The notes: generated by a model from the sequence alone, not told the origin. Shown: positions 52,648 to 62,374, counted from the stretch's first letter. The stretch is 64,000 nucleotides of DNA from Thaumasiovibrio sp043421945 (GCA_043421945.1 JBHOGO010000006.1:1-64000), one strand, 5' to 3'. Made by a program: numbers and translations.

Positions 52648-53616
52648 ATGAAAGGAATCAGCACTTTATCCTCTATTGCTATTGCGGCTGCAATGATGTT
52701 TTCTGCAACGACAGCGTTAGCTGACACCGCTAAAGTGGCCGTTTCTCAGATTGTTGAACACCCTGCATTAGATGCCACCCGACAAGGTCTTTTAGACGGC
52801 TTGGAAGCAAAAGGGTATAAGCAAGGTGAAAATCTCGAGTTTAGTTACCAAACAGCACAAGGTAACCCTGCTATTGCGGTACAAATTGCTAAGCAGTTTG
52901 TCGGAGAGCGCCCTGATGTCTTAGTTGGGATTGCAACACCGACAGCTCAAGCTCTTGCTGCATCAACGAAATCTATTCCCGTTGTTTTTACCGCTGTTAC
53001 CGACCCCGTTGGCGCAAAGTTAGTTAAGCAGCTTGAGCAACCTGGCAGCAACGTAACGGGTCTTTCTGACCTTTCTAATGTGGCTCAGCATGTTGAACTC
53101 ATGCAAGAAATTATTCCTGACCTCAAAAACATCGGTGTTGTTTATAACCCAGGTGAAGCGAACTCTGTTGCTTTAGTTGAACTTCTTCAAGAAGCCGCTC
53201 AGGCTCGTGGTCTAAACGTCGTTGAAGGTACCGCACTAAAATCAGCTGACGTGATGTCTGCGGCTCAGATTGTGGCATCAAAATCAGAGGTTATTTACGC
53301 CCCTACTGATAATACAGTTGCATCGGCGATCGAAGCGCTGGTCAATGCGGGCAATCAAATGAAAACACCGATCATCGGTGCAGAAACTTCATACGTTAAA
53401 AGTGGTGCACTTGCGGCTCTAGGCTTTGATTACTATCAAGTTGGTGTGCAAACTGCCGCTTACGTTGATGCGATCCTTAAAGGCGAAAAGCCAGGCAACC
53501 TCGATGTTAAGATTGCCGAAGGATCTGATCTTGCGATCAACCTAATAACAGCAGAAAAAATTGGCCTAACCGTACCAGCAAGTGTTTTAGAACGTGCAAG
53601 CAGCATCGAAGAGTAA
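52648..53616 (+). CDS. ABC transporter substrate-binding protein, TrpX-like
   Basis: 322 residues. The signal peptide is SSIAIAAAMMFSATTALA, cut before DTAK. The mature protein belongs to the ABC_sub_bind family (PF04392): VAVSQIVEHPALDATRQGLL, then VLVGIATPTAQALAASTKSI, VVFTAVTDPVGAKLV, and NVTGLSDLSNV. A Streptococcus member (TrpX) binds L-tryptophan, so tryptophan or another aromatic amino acid is the likely ligand. The permease and ATPase genes follow, past a hairpin that may reduce their level. Confidence 0.9.
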   Translation: MKGISTLSSIAIAAAMMFSATTALADTAKVAVSQIVEHPALDATRQGLLDGLEAKGYKQGENLEFSYQTAQGNPAIAVQIAKQFVGERPDVLVGIATPTAQALAASTKSIPVVFTAVTDPVGAKLVKQLEQPGSNVTGLSDLSNVAQHVELMQEIIPDLKNIGVVYNPGEANSVALVELLQEAAQARGLNVVEGTALKSADVMSAAQIVASKSEVIYAPTDNTVASAIEALVNAGNQMKTPIIGAETSYVKSGALAALGFDYYQVGVQTAAYVDAILKGEKPGNLDVKIAEGSDLAINLITAEKIGLTVPASVLERASSIEE

Positions 53617-53635
53617 TTAAAAAAACAGTAGTATC

Positions 53636-53659
53636 GAGAGGCAGGAATGCCTCTCTTTT
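53636..53659 (+). terminator. Intra-operon attenuator after the TrpX-like gene
   Basis: GAGAGGCA and TGCCTCTC pair perfectly around GGAA, followed by TTTTAG. It separates the binding-protein gene from its permease gene. A short T-run suggests partial termination. Confidence 0.75.
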
Positions 53660-53682
53660 AGTAAGAGAACAAGGAGTTGTTG

Positions 53683-54570
53683 ATGTCTCTATTTGCCTTC
53701 CTAGGCACATTGGAAATTGGGTTAATCTATGGCCTCGTTGCTTTAGGCGTTTACCTCACATTTCGTGTCCTAGATTTCCCCGATTTATCTGTCGACGGTA
53801 GCTTCCCAATGGGCGCAGCTGTTGCCGCCACCGCTATAGTCTCAGGCATTAACCCTTGGTTAGCTACCGTGATGGCACTGTTTGCAGGTGCTGCTTGTGG
53901 CTTAGTCACTGCTTTTCTAGCCATTCGTTGTGGCATACTGCATCTACTCGCCAGTATCTTAACCATGATAGCGGCCTTCTCGATTAACATCCGTATTATG
54001 GGGCGTCCCAACCTTGCTCTGCTAGGGGAAGAGACTATTTTCACACCGCTCCAAGAGTGGAATATTGACCCAACCTACGGACAACTTGGCATGGTTGCCC
54101 TTCTGGTTATCCTAAGTGGGCTATTTGTTGTTCGCCTTTTAAGTAGTGACTTCGGACTTGCCCTACGTGCAACAGGCGTGAATAGCCGCATGGTATCGGC
54201 ACAAGGTGGTAGCACTGGCTTCATGACTTATTTTGGCCTTGCCTTGTCTAACGGCTTTGTTGCTTTCGGGGGAGCATTGTTCGCACAAACCAATAGTTTT
54301 GCCGATGTGACCTCTGGTGCAGGCACCATTGTTGTTGGTCTCGCTGCCGTTATTCTTGGTCAAACGTTACTTCCAGGCCGCAAAATTTGGGTTGCTGTCG
54401 TCGCCGTCGTCTTAGGCTCTATTATTTATCGCCTTGCAGTTGCATTCGCGCTCAGTAGCGGGATGTTTGGCCTTCAAGCATCCGATCTTAACCTCATTAC
54501 AGCAGCCCTCGTTGCGGTAGCATTAATTGCACCCAAAATGAAGTCTGGCATTCAAGCTAAGCGCGCATAA
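53683..54570 (+). CDS. ABC transporter permease, TrpY-like
   Basis: 295 residues from ATG 53683 (AAGGAG site 6 bases upstream). A TTG two codons earlier is less likely. It has about nine predicted spans and belongs to the BPD_transp_2 branched-chain type permeases. Features are ALGVYLTFRVLDFPDLSVDG and SNGFVAFGGALFAQTNSFAD. It forms the membrane part of the importer with the TrpX-like protein and the ATPase downstream. Confidence 0.9.
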   Translation: MSLFAFLGTLEIGLIYGLVALGVYLTFRVLDFPDLSVDGSFPMGAAVAATAIVSGINPWLATVMALFAGAACGLVTAFLAIRCGILHLLASILTMIAAFSINIRIMGRPNLALLGEETIFTPLQEWNIDPTYGQLGMVALLVILSGLFVVRLLSSDFGLALRATGVNSRMVSAQGGSTGFMTYFGLALSNGFVAFGGALFAQTNSFADVTSGAGTIVVGLAAVILGQTLLPGRKIWVAVVAVVLGSIIYRLAVAFALSSGMFGLQASDLNLITAALVAVALIAPKMKSGIQAKRA

Positions 54571-54580
54571 AGGAGGCGTC

Positions 54581-55375
54581 ATGATAGAAATTAACAATCT
54601 ACAAGTCACCTTCAATGCAGGGACGATTCTTGAAAATAAAGCCCTACGCGGCGTTTCACTACAAGTGCCAGAAAAGCAATTTGTTACCGTCATTGGCTCC
54701 AATGGTGCGGGTAAATCAACGTTACTCGGTGCAGTCAGTGGTGAAACACCTATCGCTGGCGGAAATGTAAGTATCGACAATGTCGATGTGACTCGCTGGC
54801 CTGTACACCGCCGTGCACAGTACGCTGCTCGTGTTTTTCAAGACCCTCTTGCTGGAACATGTGCCTCACTGACCATTGAAGAGAATATGGCGTTGGCTTA
54901 TCGCCGTGGTCATCAACGGGGTTGGAAGCTGGCACTCAGTGGCAATCGACGTAAAAAGTTCCAAGATCGCATTAGCATTCTTGGCCTTGGCCTAGAGGAT
55001 CGCCTTGGCGATAGCATCGGATTATTATCAGGTGGACAACGACAAGCGGTCAGCTTGGTAATGGCGACGCTCTCTGATAGCCGTTTATTACTGCTCGATG
55101 AACATACCGCTGCATTAGACCCACGCATGGCAGCCTTTGTAATTGAACTGACGAATAAGGTTGTCAAAGAGTTCGATCTTACCGTCATGATGGTCACGCA
55201 TTCGATGAAAGATGCATTAGCCTGTGGAGACCGAACGATCATGCTTCACCAAGGTGAGATTGTTCTCGATGTCGCTGGCGAAGAACGCGCATCACTGGAT
55301 GTACCGCACCTGCTTGAAATGTTTAGTAAGGTCCGTGGTGAAGAGCTGGCTGATGATAGCTTATTACTTGGATAA
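54581..55375 (+). CDS. ABC transporter ATP-binding protein, TrpZ-like
   Basis: 264 residues. Walker A is GSNGAGKSTLLGAVSGE (about 38-54), the signature is LLSGGQRQAVSLVMATL, Walker B is LLLLDEHTAALDPRM, and the switch is VTHSMKD. The Glu-His pair in LLDEHTAALD in place of EPT is usual in this ABC subfamily. It starts 11 bases after the permease gene (AGGAGGCG site). Confidence 0.93.
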   Translation: MIEINNLQVTFNAGTILENKALRGVSLQVPEKQFVTVIGSNGAGKSTLLGAVSGETPIAGGNVSIDNVDVTRWPVHRRAQYAARVFQDPLAGTCASLTIEENMALAYRRGHQRGWKLALSGNRRKKFQDRISILGLGLEDRLGDSIGLLSGGQRQAVSLVMATLSDSRLLLLDEHTAALDPRMAAFVIELTNKVVKEFDLTVMMVTHSMKDALACGDRTIMLHQGEIVLDVAGEERASLDVPHLLEMFSKVRGEELADDSLLLG

Positions 55376-55435
55376 TAAAGCTTGGATAGCAACTAACCGG
55401 ATTAAAAATTTCGGGAATTAAAAGTGCTCGGATTG

Positions 55436-55463
55436 GGCTGAGTGAGACGAAAATCACTCAGCC
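55436..55463 (+). terminator. Hairpin after the TrpXYZ-like operon
   Basis: GGCTGAGTGA and TCACTCAGCC pair perfectly around GACGAAAA. There is no T-run, so it is at best a weak terminator or a 3' end stabiliser. Confidence 0.55.
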
Positions 55464-55607
55464 TATACTCCCATCATCTGCGAGCATCTAGAAGCCCTCC
55501 ACGGGACAACTCACTTGTCATCTTTAATACCAAGTCTATCAATAAAATTCACTCAATAATTATCCAGTGTCTATACTGTTGCATAATGTCGTATTAGGAA
55601 TGTTACT

Positions 55608-56426
55608 ATGCTGCGTTTTGCCCTCCCCTTCGCTTTACTGACCTCATTCGCTGCCTCTGCACAAACGAATAGTGCCCCAAACGATCAGCCAGCAACGCTC
55701 ACTCCCTGTTCAACACTCAAGATCACCGGCAACGCAGAGTACCCACCAATACTATGGCGTGATCCACATGAAACGGGAGCGATTACAGGCTTAGCGCGCG
55801 AAATATTAGAAATAGCCTTTGAAGGAACGGGGATAACGCTAACTTTTGAAGACGTTGGTGTGTGGGCTCGTGCGCAAAAAGAGGTCCGTATTGGTCGGAT
55901 GGATATGCTAGCAGGTGCCTTTATTACGGATGATCGTCAAACTTGGATGGACTATATACTTCCTGCCTTTACCGATGTCCCCAGTGTGATTTGGACACCA
56001 AATGATAGTGACCTCCAATACAACGAATTGAATGATCTCAAACCCCATAAGGGGGGGACGCTGGTCGATAACAGCTTTGGGCAAGAATTCGACCAATATG
56101 CTACCAACCACCTTAACATCGACTATAACAACTCCATTTCCAACGCTTTTAGGATGCTAGAAGCTGGTCGTTATGATTACGTTGTCTTTGAACTCTACCA
56201 AGGAAAAGCCATACAAGAAGTCATTGGGCTTTCTGACCAAGTCATACCGAGAGATCCGCCTATCTCGATTGAAGGTCTCTATTTTACCCTATCCAAAGCG
56301 TCTGAATGCAATACACCAGCGCTTCAAGCGTTCCTTGCGAGCAAAGTAAGCGAGATGATCGCCTCGAACCTCTTCGACACTTTACTAATTGAACATACGC
56401 ATCGCTGGGCTGGGCAGCAGAAGTAG
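55608..56426 (+). CDS. Orphan periplasmic solute-binding protein (SBP_bac_3-like)
   Basis: 272 residues. The signal peptide is MLRFALPFALLTSFAASA, then QTNS. The domain resembles polar amino acid-binding proteins: LKITGNAEYPPILWRD, GLAREILEIAFEGTGITLTF, RIGRMDMLAGAFITDDR. Two cysteines (in TPCSTL and SECNTP) may form a disulfide. No permease or ATPase is adjacent; the genes before it form a different ABC family. In Vibrionaceae such orphans often sense ligands or are remnants. The ligand is unknown. AGGAATG lies before the ATG. Confidence 0.85.
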   Translation: MLRFALPFALLTSFAASAQTNSAPNDQPATLTPCSTLKITGNAEYPPILWRDPHETGAITGLAREILEIAFEGTGITLTFEDVGVWARAQKEVRIGRMDMLAGAFITDDRQTWMDYILPAFTDVPSVIWTPNDSDLQYNELNDLKPHKGGTLVDNSFGQEFDQYATNHLNIDYNNSISNAFRMLEAGRYDYVVFELYQGKAIQEVIGLSDQVIPRDPPISIEGLYFTLSKASECNTPALQAFLASKVSEMIASNLFDTLLIEHTHRWAGQQK

Positions 56427-56487
56427 TTGCCTAAACTCTACTTCCTGCACCGTCGCTGAACAGCCTTCACCTCACTCCGTGAATCAG

Positions 56488-56511
56488 TACATACATTCTT
56501 GAATGTATGTA
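56488..56511 (+). promoter_or_regulatory. AcrR-type operator overlapping the RND operon promoter
   Basis: A 24-bp palindrome with halves TACATACATTCT and TGAATGTATGTA, imperfect only at the centre. The E. coli AcrR operator has the same outer nine bases on each side. A perfect -10 TATAAT follows at 56510-56515, giving a start near 56521. The operator overlaps the promoter, so a bound repressor would block it. The TetR gene at 61104 is the likely partner. Confidence 0.88.
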
Positions 56512-56551
56512 TAATAACCAGCAATTACATTTATTGAGTGAGCAAAACCTT

Positions 56552-57862
56552 ATGTTGTCTATTCGTCGTTTTTGGTGGCTAATCATTCCCGCTGGCTTCA
56601 TTGTTGTCATTTTTTACCGACTTGCGGAGATTAAATCGACGACCACAGCGATGGTGTTCGTCGAGCAGCCACCCACACGCGTTGAAGCGATCCAAGTTCA
56701 ACCAACCTCACTGATAAAATGGGTATTCTCTGAAGGGACCGTCCAAGCGCAACAAAAAGCATATCTCGATTTCGAATTGGGTGGGAAGGTTGAGAGTATA
56801 GCAACACTTAGGGATGGTACCCGACTCCGTGAAGGTTCGCGGGTTTTTGGCCCGGCTGATGGGTCTCGCCATGGTCAGCTATTAGCTCAAATTGACAGTC
56901 GAGATAATCTCGCCATCGTGCAAGGGCTAGAAGCAAGGCTACAAAGCATGCACTCTCAAAAAAATGAAGCAGAAATTCGATTAACGCAAGCCCAAAATGA
57001 ACGTCAATTAAGCCAACAAAATTTTGTGCGTATGAGTGAAGTTTACGAACGTGGCGTAATATCACAAGACGAATTTGACCGTATTAAAACGGCAGATCTC
57101 AATGCAAATGCAGCCGTTAAAGCTGCGGAAAGTGGCATCGAATCACTCTCATCTGAAATCACTAGCCTGATCTCAGAACTAAACCGTGCAACACTGAGCC
57201 TCGAAAAAACGAGCCTATTTGCCCCATTTGACGGTGTCATTACCGCGATGAACATCTCTGAGAATAATCACTACTATGCACCTATGGGTGGCGTTAGTGA
57301 TAAAGAACGTGAGACTAGCTCCGCAATTGTACTCGTTGATGACTCACAGCTGGAAGTACAGCTAGAAATCAACGTGAATGATGCAAAGCTGTTGGCTGAA
57401 GGGCAAACGGTTTATCTTGCTAGTGATGATGAACGCCTTTACCTTGCTGAGCGAAATCAAACCCTCAATGATGAAATAACAAGTGGTGTTATTTGGTCGG
57501 TCAGCCCTTCTATCAGCCTGCAACGCCGTACACAAACGGTAAAAGTACGAATCCAACATAACACAACGGCATTAAAAGAAGGGCAATTCGTACGCGCATG
57601 GATAGCTGCACAACAGAGTGACGATATCATTACTTTGCCACTACAGGCTCTGTCATTTAATCACGGCACTCCGTTTGTATATGTAATTGAAGCTGAAAGC
57701 CAGGTTGTGGAGCGTAGAGATATCACCACTGGTGTACAAGGTATCGATAGCATCGAAGTCACCTCTGGGCTTGCTCCTCATGAACAGATTGTTGTGCGTG
57801 GTCAACACCTCCTAATTAATGGTGCCAAAGTCACCATCATTGATGTCGAAGGGGGCAAATAA
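56552..57862 (+). CDS. RND efflux pump periplasmic adaptor (MFP family)
   Basis: 436 residues from ATG 56552. The upstream ATG at 56507 lies inside the operator and before the predicted transcript start, so it is unlikely. An N-terminal anchor (FWWLIIPAGFIVVIFYRLAE) is followed by the lipoyl half motif SEGTVQAQQKAYLDFELGGKV, a coiled-coil hairpin (about 110-210), the second lipoyl half TSLFAPFDGVITAMNISENN and the beta-barrel domain. It joins the pump protein to an outer-membrane channel, which is not encoded here. Its stop overlaps the pump start as TAATG. Confidence 0.92.
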   Translation: MLSIRRFWWLIIPAGFIVVIFYRLAEIKSTTTAMVFVEQPPTRVEAIQVQPTSLIKWVFSEGTVQAQQKAYLDFELGGKVESIATLRDGTRLREGSRVFGPADGSRHGQLLAQIDSRDNLAIVQGLEARLQSMHSQKNEAEIRLTQAQNERQLSQQNFVRMSEVYERGVISQDEFDRIKTADLNANAAVKAAESGIESLSSEITSLISELNRATLSLEKTSLFAPFDGVITAMNISENNHYYAPMGGVSDKERETSSAIVLVDDSQLEVQLEINVNDAKLLAEGQTVYLASDDERLYLAERNQTLNDEITSGVIWSVSPSISLQRRTQTVKVRIQHNTTALKEGQFVRAWIAAQQSDDIITLPLQALSFNHGTPFVYVIEAESQVVERRDITTGVQGIDSIEVTSGLAPHEQIVVRGQHLLINGAKVTIIDVEGGK

Positions 57863-60800
57863 TGGTCACAATGAGTAAAAAGCTATTTGTTGAAACGCTA
57901 TTTGCCCGACTAATGCTCGGAATGTTGTTGCTCGCTGGCGTGCTGAGTTACAACAACATGGTGCGTGAGAATTACCCTGACCTCGAAATCCCCTCTGCTA
58001 TCGTCATGACTTATTGGCCAGGAGCAGCTCCAGAGCAGATCGAAAAAGAAATCACAAAGTACCTAGAAGATGAAATTGTTAGTTTGAAAGGATTAAAGTC
58101 TTTTTCGAGCGGATCTTATAACTCTTACTCTATTGTATCGGTCGAGTTCGATGCCGATATGCCCGTAAGCGAAGCGATGCCATTGCTGCGTGCCGCTGTT
58201 GACAAAGCAGCTGCACATTTTCCAGCCGGCCAAGGGATAGAAAAATCTGATATCGAAGAGATGTCAGTGTCCAATATGCCAATAATAAGCTTCGCTTTGA
58301 GTGGTGATGTGGATGATATGTTGCTCTCTGATACCGCAAAAAGCCTGCAGTCTGCCCTCGAAAGCTTATCTCTCGTTAAGAAAGTGAATATCAGCGGTCT
58401 GCGTGAAAAAAGCCTTCATATTCGCCTTAACCCTCCACAACTTAGAAATCTCGGTATCTCCCCTATCGTCGTTCGTGATCGCCTTCAGTCCGCAAATATC
58501 GATATGGCATGGGGCGAGTTTGAAGCTGATGAAAACACCTTTAACCTCTATCTCGCCGGACGTTTCGATAATGTCACTCGCGTTGAACAACTGCCAATCA
58601 TTCAAATCGATGAAAACCGTACTGTTAGGTTGGGTGAAATCGCTGATGTCAGCATGCGGCTTGATAGAGAAAAAAGCCGTACTTTCTTTAGTCTTAATGG
58701 CAGCGAGTTAGAACCAGGCGTGACACTAGATGTTTTAAAAAGACCTGGAGCCGATACTTTTGCAGTCATCGAGCAGGCATTATCACTCGCTGACAAATAT
58801 ACACACGCTAATTGGCCACAAGCATTAAACCTCACCCACGTGAGTGATGATGGTGAGCTTATCGAGCTGGCATTCAATGATATCTCTAGCTCAATGAAGC
58901 AAGCTGTCGTCATTGTTTTTCTCGTTTTAATGCTGCTCCTGAGTTGGCGTGAAGCGCTTATCGCAGGTCTGGCATTACCGGTTACTATACTGGGTGTATT
59001 GGCGGTCATGGCAGCAATGGGGTATAGCTTCAACTCCATGATAATGATCGGCATGGTGCTAGCGCTCGGCTTAATGGTTGATGTCTTTATCCTTGTAATG
59101 GAAGGCATGCACGAAAACTTATACGTGCAAAAAAAGACGTTCTCAGACGCTGCGCTAACGACCGTGAAACAATTCATTCTGCCTGCTAGCGCCGGGCAAC
59201 TCACCACTATCCTTGCAATGCTACCCATGATGATGATTGGCGGCATCGACGGCAAGTTCATTCGGATCCTACCGATTACCATTACCGTCACCTTATTGAT
59301 GAGCTTACTGGTTGCGTTTTTGATCTGCCTACCGTTATCGAGCTACATATTAAGCAACGTCAACAAGCACCAAAAACCGCTGCTTATTGACGTATTATCC
59401 ACACGTTACCGTGCTGCATTGAGCCAGTGGTTGTCGACCTACGTGGTTAAACGCCGCCGCTACGCTCTAGGTTGGGTAACCGGCGCTTTTTCGCTATTCG
59501 TTATCGCTATTATTGTTGCGGGCATGCTGCCATCAGAAATGTACCCAGAAGCCGATGACCGTAAGATTGGGGTATCAATAGAACTTGCCCCCGATGCGAC
59601 CCTAGAACAATCGCAGCGTGTTGCAGATAAAGCGGGGGAATTCCTACGTCATCAAGATTGGATAGAGAAAATGATCGCCTATGTGGGTGCTAAAAGTCCG
59701 ATGACAACCGCCAACCTCAATGATGCCTTACTCCCTTCAGAAGTATGGAACCAAGTCGGGTTTAGCCTAACGTTATATCCGAAAGAACAACGCGAGAAAC
59801 TGTCCTATGATTACTTACCGGCGATTCGTGAGGGATTGAATCGTGTCCTGCATGATGAGCCGGGGCTTTCGATAAAATTAGTTCATATTGGTGGAAACCC
59901 TGACACCTCAGCTCCAATTCAAGTTGATCTCATTGGTGAGGACTACAATGAACTCATCGATATTGCTACAAACGTAAAACGAGCTCTGAGCGCCATTCCG
60001 GGGAGTAGTGATGTCAGCGATAATTTAGGACCAGTGCTTCACGAAATCCGCTTTACACTCAAACCTGAAATGTTGAGCTTCCACGGCATTAATGAAGCGG
60101 AGGTTGCACAGCAAATCCGTATCGCGATGGAAGAAGATGAAATTGGTTATTACAAAGTCGACGGCATCGATGATGACCCTAAAATCCGCCTCAGTATTGC
60201 TTGGCCAAGCCGTCAAGGAGAGCTTGGCGGACCACGTCATCTGGCTGAAATGAATTTATTGCGAATCATCAACCAACGTGGAGAAGCGATTCCTTTTGGT
60301 GAACTTGTCTCCTACGAGATCACTGAGGTTCCAAGAGTTTTCGTGCACCGCGATGGACAAAGGACGGTGACTGTCAACGCGAGAGCAGAAGGTAAAACGG
60401 CCAATGAGATCGTGACAGAACTCATGCCCGTCGTTGAAAACATGTCACAAGCATGGCCACAAGGTTACCGCTACCAATTCGGCGGTGAAGTCTCAAAGGC
60501 TGACGATAGCTATGGTCAGATGGGAATGGCTTTTATGCTCGCCATGTTTTCCATTTACGTACTACTGACTCTCATGTTTGGCTCTTTTGTTCAGCCAGCG
60601 ATCATTATCCTTATTGTACCTTTAGCATTAATTGGTACTTTCTTGGGCTACTTTTTGTCAGGAACCCCAATGTCCTTCTCTGGCTTGATCGGTATTGTTT
60701 CCCTAGCGGGTATTGCGGTGAACAACGGTATTGTCCTTGTTGATACGATGAATCAACACCGCCTGTCTGGGGAAAGTATCTTGCAAGCAGCTGCGCTGGG

Positions 60801-61026
60801 CGCGGCAGATAGGCTCAGACCGATAATCAGTACAAGCTTAACCACAGTGCTAAGCCTATTACCTTTAGCATACAGCGATCCGCAGTGGTACCCACTTTGT
60901 ATGGCGATTATATACGGACTCATAGCCGCTACAATTATTGCGGTTGTTATCATTCCTGCACTGTATGTATTATTAACGCAAAGTAATAGCATTGCAGATG
61001 GCACATCACAGCAAGCAACCTATTGA
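57862..61026 (+). CDS. RND-family efflux pump permease (divergent HAE1/AcrB-like)
   Basis: 1054 residues with the usual twelve spans and two large periplasmic loops. The N-terminus has the family NYPDLEIPSAIVMTYWPGAA, an AcrB-like PGA(A/S) motif. Span 4 reads GLMVDVFILVMEG, so the first Asp of the proton-relay pair (AcrB Asp407) is kept but the second (Asp408) is Val. Span 10 reads AGIAVNNGIVLVD, with Asn where AcrB has Lys940. Many non-AcrB RND pumps vary at these places. The substrate is unknown. It is co-transcribed with the adaptor and TetR gene. It is transcribed in the same direction as its repressor, which is unlike acrR-acrAB. Confidence 0.93.
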   Translation: MVTMSKKLFVETLFARLMLGMLLLAGVLSYNNMVRENYPDLEIPSAIVMTYWPGAAPEQIEKEITKYLEDEIVSLKGLKSFSSGSYNSYSIVSVEFDADMPVSEAMPLLRAAVDKAAAHFPAGQGIEKSDIEEMSVSNMPIISFALSGDVDDMLLSDTAKSLQSALESLSLVKKVNISGLREKSLHIRLNPPQLRNLGISPIVVRDRLQSANIDMAWGEFEADENTFNLYLAGRFDNVTRVEQLPIIQIDENRTVRLGEIADVSMRLDREKSRTFFSLNGSELEPGVTLDVLKRPGADTFAVIEQALSLADKYTHANWPQALNLTHVSDDGELIELAFNDISSSMKQAVVIVFLVLMLLLSWREALIAGLALPVTILGVLAVMAAMGYSFNSMIMIGMVLALGLMVDVFILVMEGMHENLYVQKKTFSDAALTTVKQFILPASAGQLTTILAMLPMMMIGGIDGKFIRILPITITVTLLMSLLVAFLICLPLSSYILSNVNKHQKPLLIDVLSTRYRAALSQWLSTYVVKRRRYALGWVTGAFSLFVIAIIVAGMLPSEMYPEADDRKIGVSIELAPDATLEQSQRVADKAGEFLRHQDWIEKMIAYVGAKSPMTTANLNDALLPSEVWNQVGFSLTLYPKEQREKLSYDYLPAIREGLNRVLHDEPGLSIKLVHIGGNPDTSAPIQVDLIGEDYNELIDIATNVKRALSAIPGSSDVSDNLGPVLHEIRFTLKPEMLSFHGINEAEVAQQIRIAMEEDEIGYYKVDGIDDDPKIRLSIAWPSRQGELGGPRHLAEMNLLRIINQRGEAIPFGELVSYEITEVPRVFVHRDGQRTVTVNARAEGKTANEIVTELMPVVENMSQAWPQGYRYQFGGEVSKADDSYGQMGMAFMLAMFSIYVLLTLMFGSFVQPAIIILIVPLALIGTFLGYFLSGTPMSFSGLIGIVSLAGIAVNNGIVLVDTMNQHRLSGESILQAAALGAADRLRPIISTSLTTVLSLLPLAYSDPQWYPLCMAIIYGLIAATIIAVVIIPALYVLLTQSNSIADGTSQQATY

Positions 61027-61103
61027 CAGAATGCTAGGAGTAGTCACACGCTGCTAGTAAACATTAGCAGTGTGTGACTAAAAGAAGAGAACCAGAAGAA
61101 TTC

Positions 61104-61709
61104 ATGGCTAGGAAAAGCAAAGAAGACGCAGAGAAAACCCGCGTACAGCTACTTGATTCAGCATTAATCGTCATGGCTGAAAAAGGGCTAGTGAAGACGA
61201 CCCTTTCCGATATTGCAAGCCACGCAGGGGTTACCCGTGGTGCTATTTATTGGCATTTCAAAGACAAGGACGACCTGCTTGATGCTATTTGGGTACAGAT
61301 TTTCATGCCATTCTCAGGGCTATTTGATAAAATTTCCGTCACAGATGGTCATAAACTGCCCGAAGTATTAATTGAGATAGCGAAGTTACTCGCTAACGAA
61401 ATACTCAGCAATCAACGGCTTCAATCAATGATAAAGCTATCCCATCAAGGGCTTGCAGATAGTGAATACCTGTCTCGAACGCGACAGCAGCGCATCAAGG
61501 AAAATTTAGGGTTAGAAGAAGCATTCGAAAGAGTGCGAAAGCAAGGTCGCCTCAATGATCACTTAACACCTTTAGATGCCTACGTTATCTATAGAGGGTT
61601 TATCAACGGTATCTTTCAGCAGTGGATTATCACTCCTGAAAGTATCATTAATGCAAACTTTGACGCTCTCGCCCTGAGCTTGAGCGCTGCGCTATTTAAA
61701 CAGCCATAA
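61104..61709 (+). CDS. TetR-family repressor, AcrR-like
   Basis: 201 residues from ATG 61104, which starts MARKSKEDAEKTRVQLLDSA, close to AcrR's start. A GTG at 61074 is an alternative. The HTH is TTLSDIASHAGVTRGAIYWH followed by FKDKDDLL, the AcrR-type recognition helix. The C-terminal ligand domain is divergent. An operator nearly the same as the AcrR box lies at the head of the RND operon, which it should repress until a pump substrate binds. Confidence 0.92.
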   Translation: MARKSKEDAEKTRVQLLDSALIVMAEKGLVKTTLSDIASHAGVTRGAIYWHFKDKDDLLDAIWVQIFMPFSGLFDKISVTDGHKLPEVLIEIAKLLANEILSNQRLQSMIKLSHQGLADSEYLSRTRQQRIKENLGLEEAFERVRKQGRLNDHLTPLDAYVIYRGFINGIFQQWIITPESIINANFDALALSLSAALFKQP

Positions 61710-61749
61710 TTCATTAGAAAATAAGCGCCCATCACAGCCTTTAAACACA

Positions 61750-61785
61750 AGAAGCTCATAGAATCATATGCTATGAGCTTTTATA
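61750..61785 (+). terminator. Rho-independent terminator after the TetR gene
   Basis: AAGCTCATAG and CTATGAGCTT pair perfectly around AATCATATG, followed by TTATATT. It lies about 43 bases after the stop. Confidence 0.8.
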
Positions 61786-61924
61786 TTCGCAGTCACTTCA
61801 CAGGTGTTCGGGCGGAGTATTCAAGGCAATAGCTCAATACAAAAACTCTGCATTATAGTAAAGGCGAGTCTTAGAGACTCACCGGAAAAACCAACCTAAA
61901 TGCAGCGACTCTTGGAAGCTAGAC

Positions 61925-62374
61925 TCAAAACCAGCGCTGTAATGAGCTTCGGTCTAGCTGCTTGAATGCTCGATTTAAAACCATCGCTAACTCACGATAA
62001 CGAGGCTGAGCTTTTAATGGCTGCAGCGCATAACCCTCACTTATGATTTTCTCGTGTAACTCACGATACCATCCGGCTAACGACGGAGGAAGTCGCGTAT
62101 CACTGCGCTTACCAAGCCAATACAAACCTTGCAATGGCATACTTAGCGCAAACAGCGCCATCACCATTGCTTGCGGTAACGCATCGTAATTATTAAATGC
62201 CATCTGAGCCAAGACGCTCATCACCGCTACCGCAGGCATCACCCGGATCGCAAACTGCGTTGCCTTAATGTAACGGTTTTCAGGAAACAACGGTGCCAGC
62301 TCTTTTCGTAACGGCCATACCGACATGTAATCCTGCCCATAGCGAAACAATTTAAACATCGACGATTGACTCAT
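61925..62374 (-). CDS. yfbV: YfbV, terminus macrodomain insulation protein
   Basis: 149 residues (DUF412/YfbV family) with two predicted spans (FAIRVMPAVAVMSVLAQM and MVMALFALSMPLQGLYWLG). The N-terminal FKLFRYGQDYMSVWPLRKEL and the C-terminal RYRELAMVLNRAFKQLD are conserved. In E. coli YfbV limits interactions of the Ter macrodomain. It is divergent from ackA, the usual arrangement in gammaproteobacteria. Confidence 0.93.
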   Translation of the reverse strand: MSQSSMFKLFRYGQDYMSVWPLRKELAPLFPENRYIKATQFAIRVMPAVAVMSVLAQMAFNNYDALPQAMVMALFALSMPLQGLYWLGKRSDTRLPPSLAGWYRELHEKIISEGYALQPLKAQPRYRELAMVLNRAFKQLDRSSLQRWF

